Positions 9,587 to 18,739 of a stretch of DNA of 64,000 bases are shown one piece after another (position 1 is the first letter of the stretch; each line of letters opens with the position of its first letter). Location: assembly GCF_019733355.1 (NCBI RefSeq), contig NZ_JAIHLQ010000022.1:51420-115419 (forward strand). The letters are read 5' to 3'. The position numbers were made by a program, and so were the translations under genes. The notes beneath the pieces were generated by a model. The model made no database searches and was not told where the DNA came from. It saw nothing but the letters and a program-made list of their open reading frames with translations. Origin of the DNA: Pseudomonas baetica (lineage in GTDB: Bacteria > Pseudomonadota > Gammaproteobacteria > Pseudomonadales > Pseudomonadaceae).

Positions 9587-10300
9587 ATGAAGCCGTTCGC
9601 CTCCCGTTATCTGCTCCTTGTCGCATTTTCACTGCTGCTGGGCGCCTGCCAAAGCACGCCACCGGTGGCTGAAGTCCCCGATGCGCGAGCTACGGCCATC
9701 GCACAGCTGGAGCAAAGCCTGGCCAGCAGCGAATTGGCCACTGCCGAAGACCAGTTGGCCGCCATGCAGGCCGAAACCCCCAACGATCAATCCCTTGAGC
9801 ATTATCAGCGGCAATTGGCCGAGGCGTATCTGCGTCGTAGCCAGATCGTGCTGCAGAAGGGTGACGTGAATGCTGCCGCTACCGCGTTGAGCCGTGCGCG
9901 TGCGTTGATGCCGAAAGCGCCAGCGCTGACCGGTGGCGTCAACGGTGCCATCACCCAAGCGCGCAAGGCCGAGCTGGAAAAGGCCGAAGCAGCGTTGTTG
10001 GCAGCCGAAGCCAAGCCGAAAGCCAAGGTGATTGATCCGACCGCCGAGAGCACTACGGTTGCGCTGAACATCACCGATAGTCGCAAACTTCGTCGGCAAC
10101 TCGATGCGATCGCCGCCGATGTGGTGAATTACGAATGTGCAGTGAGCATTCAGGCGCCCCGCACCAATGATTACCCTTGGTTGGCGACGTTGCTGACCAA
10201 GCGGGTGAAGAAATTGAATCCGGATTTCGATCTGAAAATCGAGAAACAGATTTTGCGCACGGTGCCGGCGCAGATGGTTCTAAGTCCGAAAAAGCCCTAA
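9587..10300 (+). CDS. Lipoprotein of unknown function (PA5502-like)
   Basis: A 237-residue protein with a lipoprotein signal peptide: hydrophobic stretch then LLGAC, with Cys near residue 21 as the lipidation site. The middle (about residues 35-130) is an alpha-helical, Ala/Leu/Gln-rich region resembling TPR-like helices, followed by a short conserved C-terminal domain with VALNITDSRKLRRQLD. It lies between the zinc and methionine transport loci, like PA5502. The function is unknown; cell-envelope location is inferred from the lipobox. Confidence 0.75.
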   Translation: MKPFASRYLLLVAFSLLLGACQSTPPVAEVPDARATAIAQLEQSLASSELATAEDQLAAMQAETPNDQSLEHYQRQLAEAYLRRSQIVLQKGDVNAAATALSRARALMPKAPALTGGVNGAITQARKAELEKAEAALLAAEAKPKAKVIDPTAESTTVALNITDSRKLRRQLDAIAADVVNYECAVSIQAPRTNDYPWLATLLTKRVKKLNPDFDLKIEKQILRTVPAQMVLSPKKP

Positions 10301-10302
10301 AA

Positions 10303-10399
10303 GCTTCGCAAGCAAGCCCGCTCCCACCCTTGAACTTCTGTGCCCACAAATTTTGTGTTCGACGCAGATCCAGAGTGGGAGCGGGCTTGCTCGCGAAGG
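10303..10399. repeat. REPIN: inverted pair of REP sequences
   Basis: AGCAAGCCCGCTCCCACC and its inverted partner GTGGGAGCGGGCTTGCTCGC flank a short spacer between the converging lipoprotein and catalase genes. The left copy has one change in the palindrome (TTCGCAAGC). Confidence 0.85.
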
Positions 10400-10424
10400 C
10401 GTCCCTTCAGTCAGTGAATGACTT

Positions 10425-12566
10425 TTAGGCCGGAATGGCTTTCGCCTTGGGCTCGCGCGCCCAAACCCGATGCTGCCCGATCGCGGCAAAGAACGGTTTG
10501 GTCAGCGCACCAACATCCTTGCCCTCAAGCAGCCCGGCATCCGCCTCCAGCTTCAGCACATCCAGCAACTGCTTGGCGTCACCCTGCAACGCAATCGCCT
10601 TCAAATGCTTGTACGCCTCCAGCAGGTAGTGCAACGCCACGCCGTCACCGCTCAACGCCTTGATCGATGCCGCGCCACCCGGCACGAACACCGCATCAAA
10701 GATCACCGAAGGCATACCTTCCATCGAGGCATCCACCGGCAGGCTTTTGCCATCAGCGGTTTTGACTGGCGCCGACGTCGGCCCGAGCAGTTTGGCGTGC
10801 GCACCTTGTGCTTCAAGCGCTTTCTTCATGGCGTCAATCGCCGCACCATCGACGCCGTTGGCCGCAAGAATCGCTACTTTTCGCGTCTTGATGTTCTCCG
10901 GCAACAGATTCGCCTGACTCAGTGCCGGGGATCGATCCGGTGACGTTTTGCGCACCTCAATCGTGCCTTTGGCTGGCGCCGGCAAACCGAGGTTCTCGGC
11001 CACTCGCTTGGCCAGTTCCAGGTCGATGTTGGCCAGAATTTCGTTCACCTGACGCGCACGGATGAATTCCCGCTCGACCTTGCCCAACTCAAAGCTGTAA
11101 GCAGAAATGATGTGTTCTTGCTCATGCTTGCTCATGCTGTGAAAGAACAACCGTGCTTGAGAGAAGTGATCGCTGAACGACTCGCTGCGCTGGCGGATCT
11201 TGTTGGCGTCAATGCGTTCCGGATAGCTCTCGAAACCACCGTCCTGCGCAGCCGGCGGGGTTTCTTTCGGCCAGCCGCCATCAATCGAGTTCGGCTCGTA
11301 GGACGCACGGCCCTTGTCGATCACTGTGCGGTGCTGAGCATCGCGCTGACCGTTGTGGAACGGCGCCACCGGGCGATTGATCGGCAGTTCGTGAAAATTC
11401 GGCCCGCCGAGTCGGCTGATTTGCGTATCGGTGTAGGAAAACAGCCGACCTTGTAGCAATGGATCATTGGAAAAGTCGATTCCCGGGACGATGTGGCCCG
11501 GACAGAACGCAACCTGTTCAGTCTCGGCAAAGTAATTGTCCGGATTGCGGTTGAGGGTCATTTTGCCCAGCGGCGTGATCGGCACGATTTCTTCGGGGAT
11601 CAACTTGGTCGGGTCGAGGATGTCGAAATCGAAGTCGTGCTCGTTTTCCTCCTCGATGATCTGTACGCCCAGTTCCCATTCCGGGTAGTCGCCCATCTCG
11701 ATCGATTCCCAAAGGTCGCGACGGTGGTAGTCCGTGTCCTTGCCGGCGAGTTTCTGCGCCTCATCCCACACCAACGAGCAAGTGCCGGCGGTAGGGCGCC
11801 AGTGGAATTTGACGAAGCGCGATTTGCCTTCGGCGTTGATCAAACGGAAGGTGTGGATGCCGAAGCCCTGCATGCTGCGCAGGCTTTTCGGGATCGCCCG
11901 GTCGGACATTGCCCAAATAACCATGTGCGCCGATTCCGGGACCAGCGAGACGAAATCCCAGAAGGTGTCATGGGCCGAACCGCCGGTAGGGATTTCGTTG
12001 TGGGGCTCGGGTTTCACCGCATGGACGAAGTCGGGAAACTTGATCGCATCCTGAATGAAAAACACCGGCATGTTGTTGCCGACCAGGTCGAAGTTACCTT
12101 CATCGGTGAAGAACTTCACCGCGAAACCGCGCACGTCACGCACGGTATCACCGGAGCCGCGTGGCCCCTGCACCGTGGAAAAACGCACGAACACCGGAGT
12201 TTTCTTCCCCGGATCTTGTAGGAAGCCAGCCTTGGTCAGATCGGCATGATTTTCATAGGCCTGAAAGAAGCCATGGGCTCCGGTGCCGCGGGCGTGGACG
12301 ATGCGTTCTGGAATCCGCTCGTGGTCAAAGTGCGTGATCTTTTCACGCATGATGAAATCTTCGAGCAGCGACGGCCCGCGGGCGCCGGCCGTCAGGGTGT
12401 TCTGGTTGTCGGCAATTTTTACGCCCTGATTGGTGCGCAGAGCCTGGCCGGTGGCGTCTGAACGGAATGTCTCCAGGCTTTCGAGCTTGGCGTTGGTGTT
12501 GGCGCGATCCTTGGTATCGGTTCCGGCCAGTTGGCTTTTGTCAGCGGTGGGCTTCTTACTGCTCAT
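10425..12566 (-). CDS. katE: Large-subunit monofunctional catalase (HPII type)
   Basis: A 713-residue heme catalase, which converts hydrogen peroxide to water and oxygen. The active-site region RIVHARGTGAHGFF contains the catalytic His near residue 90, and the heme-ligand region is FSYTDTQISRLGGPNFHELP. Beyond the catalase core, a C-terminal DJ-1/glutaminase-like domain (about residues 560-713, starting RKVAILAANGVDG) defines the large-subunit clade. The ATG at 12566 is preceded by GAGGAG; the 27 codons before it lack catalase character. It stands alone, between a REP pair and metN. Confidence 0.93.
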   Translation of the reverse strand: MSSKKPTADKSQLAGTDTKDRANTNAKLESLETFRSDATGQALRTNQGVKIADNQNTLTAGARGPSLLEDFIMREKITHFDHERIPERIVHARGTGAHGFFQAYENHADLTKAGFLQDPGKKTPVFVRFSTVQGPRGSGDTVRDVRGFAVKFFTDEGNFDLVGNNMPVFFIQDAIKFPDFVHAVKPEPHNEIPTGGSAHDTFWDFVSLVPESAHMVIWAMSDRAIPKSLRSMQGFGIHTFRLINAEGKSRFVKFHWRPTAGTCSLVWDEAQKLAGKDTDYHRRDLWESIEMGDYPEWELGVQIIEEENEHDFDFDILDPTKLIPEEIVPITPLGKMTLNRNPDNYFAETEQVAFCPGHIVPGIDFSNDPLLQGRLFSYTDTQISRLGGPNFHELPINRPVAPFHNGQRDAQHRTVIDKGRASYEPNSIDGGWPKETPPAAQDGGFESYPERIDANKIRQRSESFSDHFSQARLFFHSMSKHEQEHIISAYSFELGKVEREFIRARQVNEILANIDLELAKRVAENLGLPAPAKGTIEVRKTSPDRSPALSQANLLPENIKTRKVAILAANGVDGAAIDAMKKALEAQGAHAKLLGPTSAPVKTADGKSLPVDASMEGMPSVIFDAVFVPGGAASIKALSGDGVALHYLLEAYKHLKAIALQGDAKQLLDVLKLEADAGLLEGKDVGALTKPFFAAIGQHRVWAREPKAKAIPA

Positions 12567-12828
12567 CAGACGTAAACTCCTCGTTTGACCCCGAGGCTTG
12601 CCGGGGGCTCTTGAGTGGTTCCCGGGCACGGCACCCAGGGTTTTCAAGTCGCTTACCTAGTGACTGACGAGGATTTTGAGCGTTCCTTTTTTATGACCTT
12701 TGATCTTGTTATTGCCAAATCGAAGGTTAATTGAGAAATAAATGCTAAGAACCTCTATACGGACAGGCTAAAATGCGCGCCCGGCTAAACGCTGATCCTT
12801 TTCTAACGCGCCCCACAAGGTTCGCTAC

Positions 12829-13836
12829 GTGATCGAGTTTCAAAACGTCCACAAGACTTACCGCGTCGCCGGTAAGGACATTCCCGCCCTGCACCCGACC
12901 AGCCTCTCGATCGAGAACGGTCAGGTCTTTGGCCTGATCGGTCATTCCGGTGCGGGCAAAAGTACCCTGCTGCGTCTGATCAATCGCCTGGAAGAATCCA
13001 GTGGCGGCAAAATCATCGTCGACGGCGAAGAAGTCACCGCGCTGGACGCCAACGGCCTGCGTCGTTTCCGTCAGCAAGTCGGGATGATCTTCCAGCACTT
13101 CAACTTGCTCGCGTCCAAGACTGTGGCTGACAACGTTGCGCTGCCGCTGACCCTGGCCGGCGAGCTGTCGAGCAGTGAAATCGACAAGCGTGTGGCCGAG
13201 TTGCTGGCGCGGGTCGGTCTGTCCGACCACGCCAAGAAGTATCCGGCGCAATTGTCCGGTGGCCAGAAGCAGCGCGTCGGCATTGCCCGCGCCCTGGCGA
13301 CCAAACCCAAGATTCTGCTCTGCGACGAAGCCACCAGCGCCCTTGACCCGCAGACCACCGCGTCGGTCCTGCAACTGCTGGCCGAGATCAATCGCGAGCT
13401 GAAACTGACCATCGTCCTGATCACTCACGAGATGGATGTGATCCGTCGCGTGTGCGACCAGGTTGGCGTGATGGATGCCGGCGTGATCGTCGAGCAAGGT
13501 CCGGTGGCTGATGTGTTCCTGCACCCGCAGCACCCGACCACCAAGCGTTTCGTTCAGGAAAGCGAGCAGGTCGACGACAACGAACAGCGCGATGACTTCG
13601 CTCATGTGCCGGGTCGTATCGTGCGTCTGACCTTCCAGGGCGAAGCGACCTACGCGCCGTTGCTCGGTACCGTCGCCCGGGAAACCGGGGTCGACTACAG
13701 CATCCTTGCCGGTCGCATCGACCGCATCAAAGACATTCCGTACGGGCAATTGACCCTCGCCGTCACCGGTGGCGACATGGAAGCGGCGTTCGCCCGTTTC
13801 ACTGCCGCTGACGTTCACATGGAGGTGCTGCGTTAA
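12829..13836 (+). CDS. metN: Methionine ABC transporter ATP-binding protein MetN
   Basis: A 335-residue ATPase of the methionine uptake transporter family. Walker A is GHSGAGKST (near residue 38), the signature LSGGQKQRVGIARAL and Walker B LLCDEATSALDP. The C-terminal 90 residues form the NIL regulatory domain (RIVRLTFQGEATYAPLLG), which in MetN binds methionine and mediates trans-inhibition. Translation starts at GTG. The stop codon overlaps the metI start (TTAATGG). No SAM or other methionine riboswitch is evident upstream. Confidence 0.94.
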   Translation: MIEFQNVHKTYRVAGKDIPALHPTSLSIENGQVFGLIGHSGAGKSTLLRLINRLEESSGGKIIVDGEEVTALDANGLRRFRQQVGMIFQHFNLLASKTVADNVALPLTLAGELSSSEIDKRVAELLARVGLSDHAKKYPAQLSGGQKQRVGIARALATKPKILLCDEATSALDPQTTASVLQLLAEINRELKLTIVLITHEMDVIRRVCDQVGVMDAGVIVEQGPVADVFLHPQHPTTKRFVQESEQVDDNEQRDDFAHVPGRIVRLTFQGEATYAPLLGTVARETGVDYSILAGRIDRIKDIPYGQLTLAVTGGDMEAAFARFTAADVHMEVLR

Positions 13837-14510
13837 TGGAACTGCTCAAGACTTTCTTCGAAAACATCGACTGGTTTGAAATCTGGTTGGCGACTGGCGA
13901 CACCCTGCTGATGCTCGGCGGTTCGCTGCTGTTCACCGTGTTGCTCGGTTTGCCGCTGGGCGTGTTGCTGTTCTTGTGCAGCCCGCGTCAGTTACTCGAA
14001 GCCAAAGGCGTCTATGCCATGTTGTCGCTGGCGGTGAACATTCTGCGTTCGCTGCCGTTCATTATTCTGTTGATCGTGATGATCCCGTTCACGGTGCTGA
14101 TCACCGGCACGTCGCTGGGCGTGGCCGGTGCGATTCCGCCGTTGGTGGTGGGTGCAACGCCGTTCTTCGCGCGTCTGGTGGAAACCGCCCTGCGTGAAGT
14201 CGATCGCGGCATCATCGAAGCGACCCAGTCGATGGGCGCGACGACCCGGCAGATCATCGTCAACGCCTTGCTGCCAGAGGCCCGTCCGGGCATCTTCGCA
14301 GCGATTACGGTGACGGCGATTACCCTGGTGTCCTACACGGCCATGGCCGGTGTCGTGGGCGCTGGTGGTCTGGGTGACCTGGCGATCCGGTTCGGCTATC
14401 AGCGTTTCCAGACTGACGTGATGATCGTCACCGTTGTGTTGCTGCTGATCCTGGTGCAAGTGTTGCAAATGGTAGGTGACAGACTGGTCGTGCATTTCTC
14501 GCGCAAGTAA
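13836..14510 (+). CDS. metI: Methionine ABC transporter permease MetI
   Basis: A 224-residue inner-membrane permease with about five helices. The cytoplasmic EAA-type loop reads EATQSMGATTRQIIVNALLPEA (split as EATQSMGATTRQ and IIVNALLPEA), which contacts the ATPase. Sequence and length are typical of the D-methionine permease family. It starts within the metN stop codon and ends 78 bases before the substrate-binding protein gene. Confidence 0.94.
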   Translation: MELLKTFFENIDWFEIWLATGDTLLMLGGSLLFTVLLGLPLGVLLFLCSPRQLLEAKGVYAMLSLAVNILRSLPFIILLIVMIPFTVLITGTSLGVAGAIPPLVVGATPFFARLVETALREVDRGIIEATQSMGATTRQIIVNALLPEARPGIFAAITVTAITLVSYTAMAGVVGAGGLGDLAIRFGYQRFQTDVMIVTVVLLLILVQVLQMVGDRLVVHFSRK

Positions 14511-14588
14511 CCGGTTTCGTCATTAATAAATGAGCCGGCCATTCGCTGGCAGGCGCCGCAAGCGGGTGCCTCAAATGGAGTTAGCTGA

Positions 14589-15362
14589 ATGAAAAAACTG
14601 ATCGTTGCCCTCGCCGCCGTGGCGGCTTTTTCGGCCCAGGCAGAAGAAACCCTGACCGTTGCCGCCACTCCGGTGCCGCACGCTGAAATCCTCGAGTTCG
14701 TGAAGCCGGCTCTGGCCAAAGAAGGCGTGGATCTGAAGGTCAAAGTCTTCACCGACTACGTTCAGCCGAACGTGCAGGTCGCGGAAAAGCGTCTGGACGC
14801 CAACTTCTTCCAGCACCAGCCGTACCTCGATGAGTTCAACAAAGCCAAGGGCACCCACCTGGTGGCTGTGACCGGCGTGCATCTGGAGCCGCTGGGCGCT
14901 TACTCCAGCAAGATCAAGGATCTGAAAGACCTGCCAAGCGGCGCCAATGTGGTGATCCCGAACGACGCCACCAACGGCGGCCGTGCGCTGTTGCTGCTGG
15001 CCAAGGCTGGCGTGATCAAGTTGAAGGATTCGAACAACATCCTGTCGACCGTCAAAGACATCGTCGAAAACCCGAAAGACCTGAAGATCCGTGAACTGGA
15101 AGCCGCGACCATTCCGCGCGTGCTGACTCAGGTCGACCTGGCGCTGATCAACACCAACTACGCGCTGGAAGCCAAGCTTGATCCGTCCAAGGACGCGCTG
15201 GTGATCGAAGGCAACGACTCGCCTTACGTGAACATCCTGGTGTCCCGCGAGGACAACAAGGACAGCGACGCGATGAAGAAACTCGCTGCTGCCCTGCACA
15301 GCCCGGAAGTCAAAGCCTTCATTCTCGAGAAGTACAAAGGCGCGGTATTGCCGGCGTTCTGA
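14589..15362 (+). CDS. metQ: Methionine-binding protein MetQ (NlpA family)
   Basis: A 257-residue substrate-binding protein of the NlpA/MetQ family. The conserved opening TVAATPVPHAEILEFVKP and the segment ANFFQHQPYLDEFN form the substrate cleft. Unlike E. coli MetQ, the leader (about residues 1-18, ending FSAQA) has no lipobox cysteine, so the mature protein should be a soluble periplasmic protein. It ends the metNIQ unit and is followed by a strong terminator. Confidence 0.93.
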   Translation: MKKLIVALAAVAAFSAQAEETLTVAATPVPHAEILEFVKPALAKEGVDLKVKVFTDYVQPNVQVAEKRLDANFFQHQPYLDEFNKAKGTHLVAVTGVHLEPLGAYSSKIKDLKDLPSGANVVIPNDATNGGRALLLLAKAGVIKLKDSNNILSTVKDIVENPKDLKIRELEAATIPRVLTQVDLALINTNYALEAKLDPSKDALVIEGNDSPYVNILVSREDNKDSDAMKKLAAALHSPEVKAFILEKYKGAVLPAF

Positions 15363-15380
15363 TTCAGATTGCTGCAACGA

Positions 15381-15410
15381 AAAGGGGACGCCATGTGCGT
15401 CCCCTTTTTT
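15381..15410 (+). terminator. Rho-independent terminator of metNIQ
   Basis: AAAGGGGACGC and GCGTCCCCTTT form an 11-bp stem with a 5-base loop, ending in a run of T residues, 18 bases after the metQ stop. Confidence 0.9.
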
Positions 15411-15432
15411 GTGCCCGAAAACACAGTCCCTT

Positions 15433-15523
15433 GTGGGAGCGAGCCTGCTCGCGAAAGCGGTGTGTCAGGCAATGTAGATGTTGACTCTGCCGACCTCTTC
15501 GCGAGCAGGCTCGCTCCCACAGG
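15433..15523. repeat. REPIN, GAGCCTGCTC subtype
   Basis: GTGGGAGCGAGCCTGCTCGC and its inverted copy flank a spacer of about 45 bases between metQ and the Sco gene. The core differs from the commoner type by matched changes in both arms (GCGGGCTTGCTCGC to GCGAGCCTGCTCGC). Confidence 0.85.
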
Positions 15524-15536
15524 GGGCAGTGGCGTG

Positions 15537-16172
15537 TTATTTGCGGTTAAGCATCACCGGCAACTGCGCCACCAGTTTGGCGTTGTTCAGCGGCGCCCGA
15601 ATAAACCCGCGCTGCGTGCCGTCCGGCCCGATTACCGCCAGATTGCCGCTGTGATCCACCGTGTAATTTGGCTTGCTGGTGTCCGCTGGAATAAACGGAA
15701 TGCTCACCGCGTTGGCGACTTTCTGCAGCTCTTCGATCGAGGTCGGCGTCAGGCCGATGAACTGCGGATCGAAGTAGCCCAGGTACTGCTTCAACTGCTT
15801 GGGGTTATCGCGATTCGGGTCGACGCTGACCAGGACGATCTGCAACTTATCCACAGCCTCTTTGGGCAACTCGCTCTTGATCTGGCGCAGTTGGGCGAGG
15901 GTGGTCGGGCAGATGTCCGGGCAGAAGGTGTAGCCGAAGAACAGCAGGCTCCACTTGCCTTTGAGCTCATTGATCGCGACCGGTTTGCCGTCCTGATCGG
16001 TCATCGTCACGTCCGGCAGGGTGCGGCTTTGCGGCAGCAGGATGATACCGGCGTCGATCAGCGCGGTGGGGTCGCCCTGGCCCTTGCCGCTCAGCACTTT
16101 GTTAACGGTAAGGCCCAAGATCAGCGCGATCACGGCGACGAGGATGAAGACGGTTTTCTGGGTTCGAGTCAT
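15537..16172 (-). CDS. SCO1/SenC family copper chaperone for cytochrome oxidase
   Basis: A 211-residue membrane-anchored periplasmic protein that helps load copper into the CuA site of cytochrome c oxidase. One N-terminal helix (about residues 7-25) precedes a thioredoxin-like fold with the copper-binding motif FCPDIC (CxxxC) near residue 82 and a conserved His in YTVDHSG (near 168). The start is the ATG at 16172, which overlaps the ctaB stop by four bases (ATGA); the open frame continues further upstream but only as an alternative frame of ctaB. It is the last gene of the oxidase block. Confidence 0.92.
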   Translation of the reverse strand: MTRTQKTVFILVAVIALILGLTVNKVLSGKGQGDPTALIDAGIILLPQSRTLPDVTMTDQDGKPVAINELKGKWSLLFFGYTFCPDICPTTLAQLRQIKSELPKEAVDKLQIVLVSVDPNRDNPKQLKQYLGYFDPQFIGLTPTSIEELQKVANAVSIPFIPADTSKPNYTVDHSGNLAVIGPDGTQRGFIRAPLNNAKLVAQLPVMLNRK

Positions 16173-17068
16173 AGGTTCAACAGTAAGTAGTGGTCTACGA
16201 GCAGGGCGATGAACAACAGGAACAAGTAATAAATAGAGTACTTGAAGGTGTTGATCGCCGCGTGCGGCCGAGTGCCACGGTACAGCACCACGGCCCATTG
16301 CAGAAACCTTGCGCCCAGGCCGAGGGCGCAGATCAGGTACAACACGCCGCTCATGTGGATCACATACGGCAGCAGACTGACCGCCAGCAGAACGAAGGTG
16401 TACAGCAGAATGTGCACCTTGGTGTAGTGCTCGCCGTGGGTGACTGGCAGCATCGGAATATCGGCCTTGGCGTATTCCTCTTTGCGGTGGATCGCCAGTG
16501 CCCAGAAGTGCGGCGGGGTCCAGGCGAAGATGATCAGCACCAGCAGTAACGGTTCGGCGCTGACATGGCCGGTGGCAGCGGTCCAGCCGAGCAGCGGTGG
16601 CGCGGCGCCGGCGAGGCCGCCGATGACGATGTTTTGCGGCGTCGCGCGTTTGAGAAAACCGGTGTAGATCACCGCGTAACCGAGCAACGAGGCCAGCGTC
16701 AGCCACGCCGTCAGCGCATTGGTAAAGGTCAGCAGCATCGCCTGACCGAGCAGCGCCAGTACCAGCGCAAAGGTCAATGCGGCGGCAGGCGAAACCCGGC
16801 CTTCGGCCAGCGGCCGTTTGTGTGTGCGCGCCATCACTGCATCGATACGCCGATCCACCACATGATTAACCGCCGCCGCGCCACCGGCACACAGCGCAAT
16901 ACCCAGATTGCCAAACACCAGCACCGTCCACGGCACCCCGGCGCGGGTGGCGAGGAACATGCCGACCAGCGAGGTGATCAGCATCAACACCACGACTTTT
17001 GGTTTGGTCAGTTCCAGATAATCACGCCAGATCGCCTGAGTGGGACGTTCGCCAATCAGAATCGCCAT
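16169..17068 (-). CDS. ctaB: Protoheme IX farnesyltransferase (heme O synthase)
   Basis: A 299-residue polytopic UbiA-family prenyltransferase that adds a farnesyl group to heme B to form heme O. The Asp-rich site NHVVDRRIDAVMARTHKRPL (near residue 68) and a second loop GEHYTKVHILLY fit the family, with seven to nine hydrophobic helices. It overlaps the end of ctaA by 13 bases and the Sco gene by four, so heme A formation and copper loading are translated as one unit. CyoE is an equivalent name; ctaB is chosen from the aa3 oxidase context. Confidence 0.94.
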   Translation of the reverse strand: MAILIGERPTQAIWRDYLELTKPKVVVLMLITSLVGMFLATRAGVPWTVLVFGNLGIALCAGGAAAVNHVVDRRIDAVMARTHKRPLAEGRVSPAAALTFALVLALLGQAMLLTFTNALTAWLTLASLLGYAVIYTGFLKRATPQNIVIGGLAGAAPPLLGWTAATGHVSAEPLLLVLIIFAWTPPHFWALAIHRKEEYAKADIPMLPVTHGEHYTKVHILLYTFVLLAVSLLPYVIHMSGVLYLICALGLGARFLQWAVVLYRGTRPHAAINTFKYSIYYLFLLFIALLVDHYLLLNL

Positions 17069-18135
17069 GGCGTTTCTCCTTTTAGGGTGATGGGCGCAGC
17101 GCAGTGTTTACGTGGGCTCAGGCGCCAGCGCGCAAGCACCGGTTGTCTGACCCGGACCAGACTGGTACGCGCGTGATAATTGACCAGCACCAAGGTCAGC
17201 AACAGCGCTGCGCCGCCGGCGTTGTGCGCCACGGCCACCGGCAGTGGCAGATGGAACATCACGTTGCTGATGCCAAGCGTGATTTGTGCGCCGAGGGCGA
17301 TCAGCACCAGCCCGGCCAGCCGCGTCATGCCGACCACTTTCAGTTGCCAGGCCAGGCCGAGCAGCACCAGCGTCACCAGCAGCGCGCCGATGCGATGAGT
17401 CAGGTGAATCGCCGTGCGCGCATCGCTGTCGAGTTGTCCGCCCAGGTAATTGGGGCCGATGTGTTGGGTCAGGTGAAAGCCGTTGGCGAAATCGGCGGGC
17501 GGTAGCCATTGGCCGTGGCAGGTCGGGAAATCGATGCAAGCCACCGCGGCATAGTTGGAGCTGACCCAGCCACCGAGCGCGATCTGGCCGATCACCAGCA
17601 ACAGGCCAGCGGTCGCCCAGTACTGCAAGCGTTTGGGCACGGTCAGCGCCGGCAGTACGCCGGACAGCCTCAACGTCAGCAGAAACAACAGACTCAGCGT
17701 CGCAAAACCGCCGAGCAAATGCCCGGTGACCACTTGCGGCCAGAGCTTGAGCGTCACCGTCCACATGCCGAACGCGGCTTGGGCGAACACCACTGCCAAC
17801 AGAAACAGCGGTAATTTCAACGGTTGTCCCGGGTGCCGACGATTGACCCAGGCGCGTGCGGCCAAGATCGAGATGAGCAGGCCAAGGGTGCCGGCGAAAT
17901 AGCGGTGGATCATCTCGTTCCAGCCCTTGTGCGCCTCAACCGGCGAGTCGGGGTAATGCAGTTCGGCATGGGCCAGTTGGGCTTCGCTTTTCGGCACACT
18001 GATAAAACCATAACAGCCCGGCCAGTCCGGGCAGCCGAGGCCCGCGTGGGTCAGGCGCGTGTAGGCGCCGAGCAGCACGACAATCAGTGCCAGCAGGGTG
18101 GCAAACAGCGCGAGGCGAAATCCAGGTTTGGCCAT
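17056..18135 (-). CDS. ctaA: Heme A synthase (COX15/CtaA)
   Basis: A 359-residue membrane protein that oxidises heme O to heme A. Eight hydrophobic helices are visible. Conserved histidine and acidic sites include YTRLTHAGLGCPDWPGCYGF near residue 27 (split as YTRLTHAG and LGCPDWPGCYG), NEMIHRYFAG near 72 and IHLTHRIGALLV near 243. The cysteine pair CPDWPGC corresponds to the family's extracellular disulfide loop. It lies 10 bases downstream of the preceding gene and overlaps ctaB. Confidence 0.94.
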   Translation of the reverse strand: MAKPGFRLALFATLLALIVVLLGAYTRLTHAGLGCPDWPGCYGFISVPKSEAQLAHAELHYPDSPVEAHKGWNEMIHRYFAGTLGLLISILAARAWVNRRHPGQPLKLPLFLLAVVFAQAAFGMWTVTLKLWPQVVTGHLLGGFATLSLLFLLTLRLSGVLPALTVPKRLQYWATAGLLLVIGQIALGGWVSSNYAAVACIDFPTCHGQWLPPADFANGFHLTQHIGPNYLGGQLDSDARTAIHLTHRIGALLVTLVLLGLAWQLKVVGMTRLAGLVLIALGAQITLGISNVMFHLPLPVAVAHNAGGAALLLTLVLVNYHARTSLVRVRQPVLARWRLSPRKHCAAPITLKGETPWRF

Positions 18136-18145
18136 GACGATGCCC

Positions 18146-18739
18146 TTATCCGATGTTCGACAGTTTCAGCAGGTGGCGCAGATCGTTGAGCAGGTCCTTG
18201 CCCTTCACGCTTGGGTCGTAACGCAGCACGAGGTTGCCGTGGGGGTCGATGATCCACAGTTGCGGCGTGGCCTTGTCGCCCGTCGTCTTGCTGAACACGG
18301 CGGCGTCCAGCGGATAGCGCTGCAATTTCGGGTATTCGCGGGTCAGTTTGGCTTGGTAGTCGGTGCTCAGCGGTTGCGCGGTGGCGAGGGCGTGGCTGGC
18401 GCGGCCGGCATCGCGGCCCAGGCCGATCTGGATTTGCCGCGCCAGATACACCAGTTGCTGGCAATCCACCGCGCAATCTTTCGGTGCGGTCACTAGCATC
18501 TGCCAGCGCTCTTCATCCGCCTGCACGCCAAGGTCGGCGCGGGTCTGGCCGTTGCCGATCAGTTCGCCGTGATAGCTGCGACCTTCCGGGACCCAGAACT
18601 GCAATTTGTACATGCCGGTGGCGAGGATCATCGGGCCGACCACGCCGAGCACAATCAGCAGCAGTTGAAGGCGTCCGCGACGACGGCTGGCGGCAGGTTT
18701 CGCCTCAGACATGTTGGGTGGATTCATGGCCGTTCCCAT
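18146..18739 (-). CDS. Membrane-anchored oxidase-block protein of unknown function (PA0111-like)
   Basis: A 197-residue protein with one transmembrane helix (about residues 28-46, LLLIVLGVVGPMILATGM) and a periplasmic domain. The domain resembles a thioredoxin-type fold without the redox cysteine pair: it has ...APKDCAVDCQQLVYLARQ and ends ...LWIIDPHGNLVLRYDPSVKG, a pattern like that of Sco proteins. The start is the ATG at 18739, with AAGGAG seven bases upstream; it overlaps the SURF1 gene by 35 bases. An assembly role for the oxidase is inferred from the operon only. Confidence 0.75.
   Translation of the reverse strand: MGTAMNPPNMSEAKPAASRRRGRLQLLLIVLGVVGPMILATGMYKLQFWVPEGRSYHGELIGNGQTRADLGVQADEERWQMLVTAPKDCAVDCQQLVYLARQIQIGLGRDAGRASHALATAQPLSTDYQAKLTREYPKLQRYPLDAAVFSKTTGDKATPQLWIIDPHGNLVLRYDPSVKGKDLLNDLRHLLKLSNIG

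Noticed and set aside
16173..16706. Long N-terminal extension of the Sco protein frame
   Set aside because: It lies wholly inside ctaB in another frame; the ATG at 16172 overlapping the ctaB stop gives a normal Sco protein with a membrane anchor.
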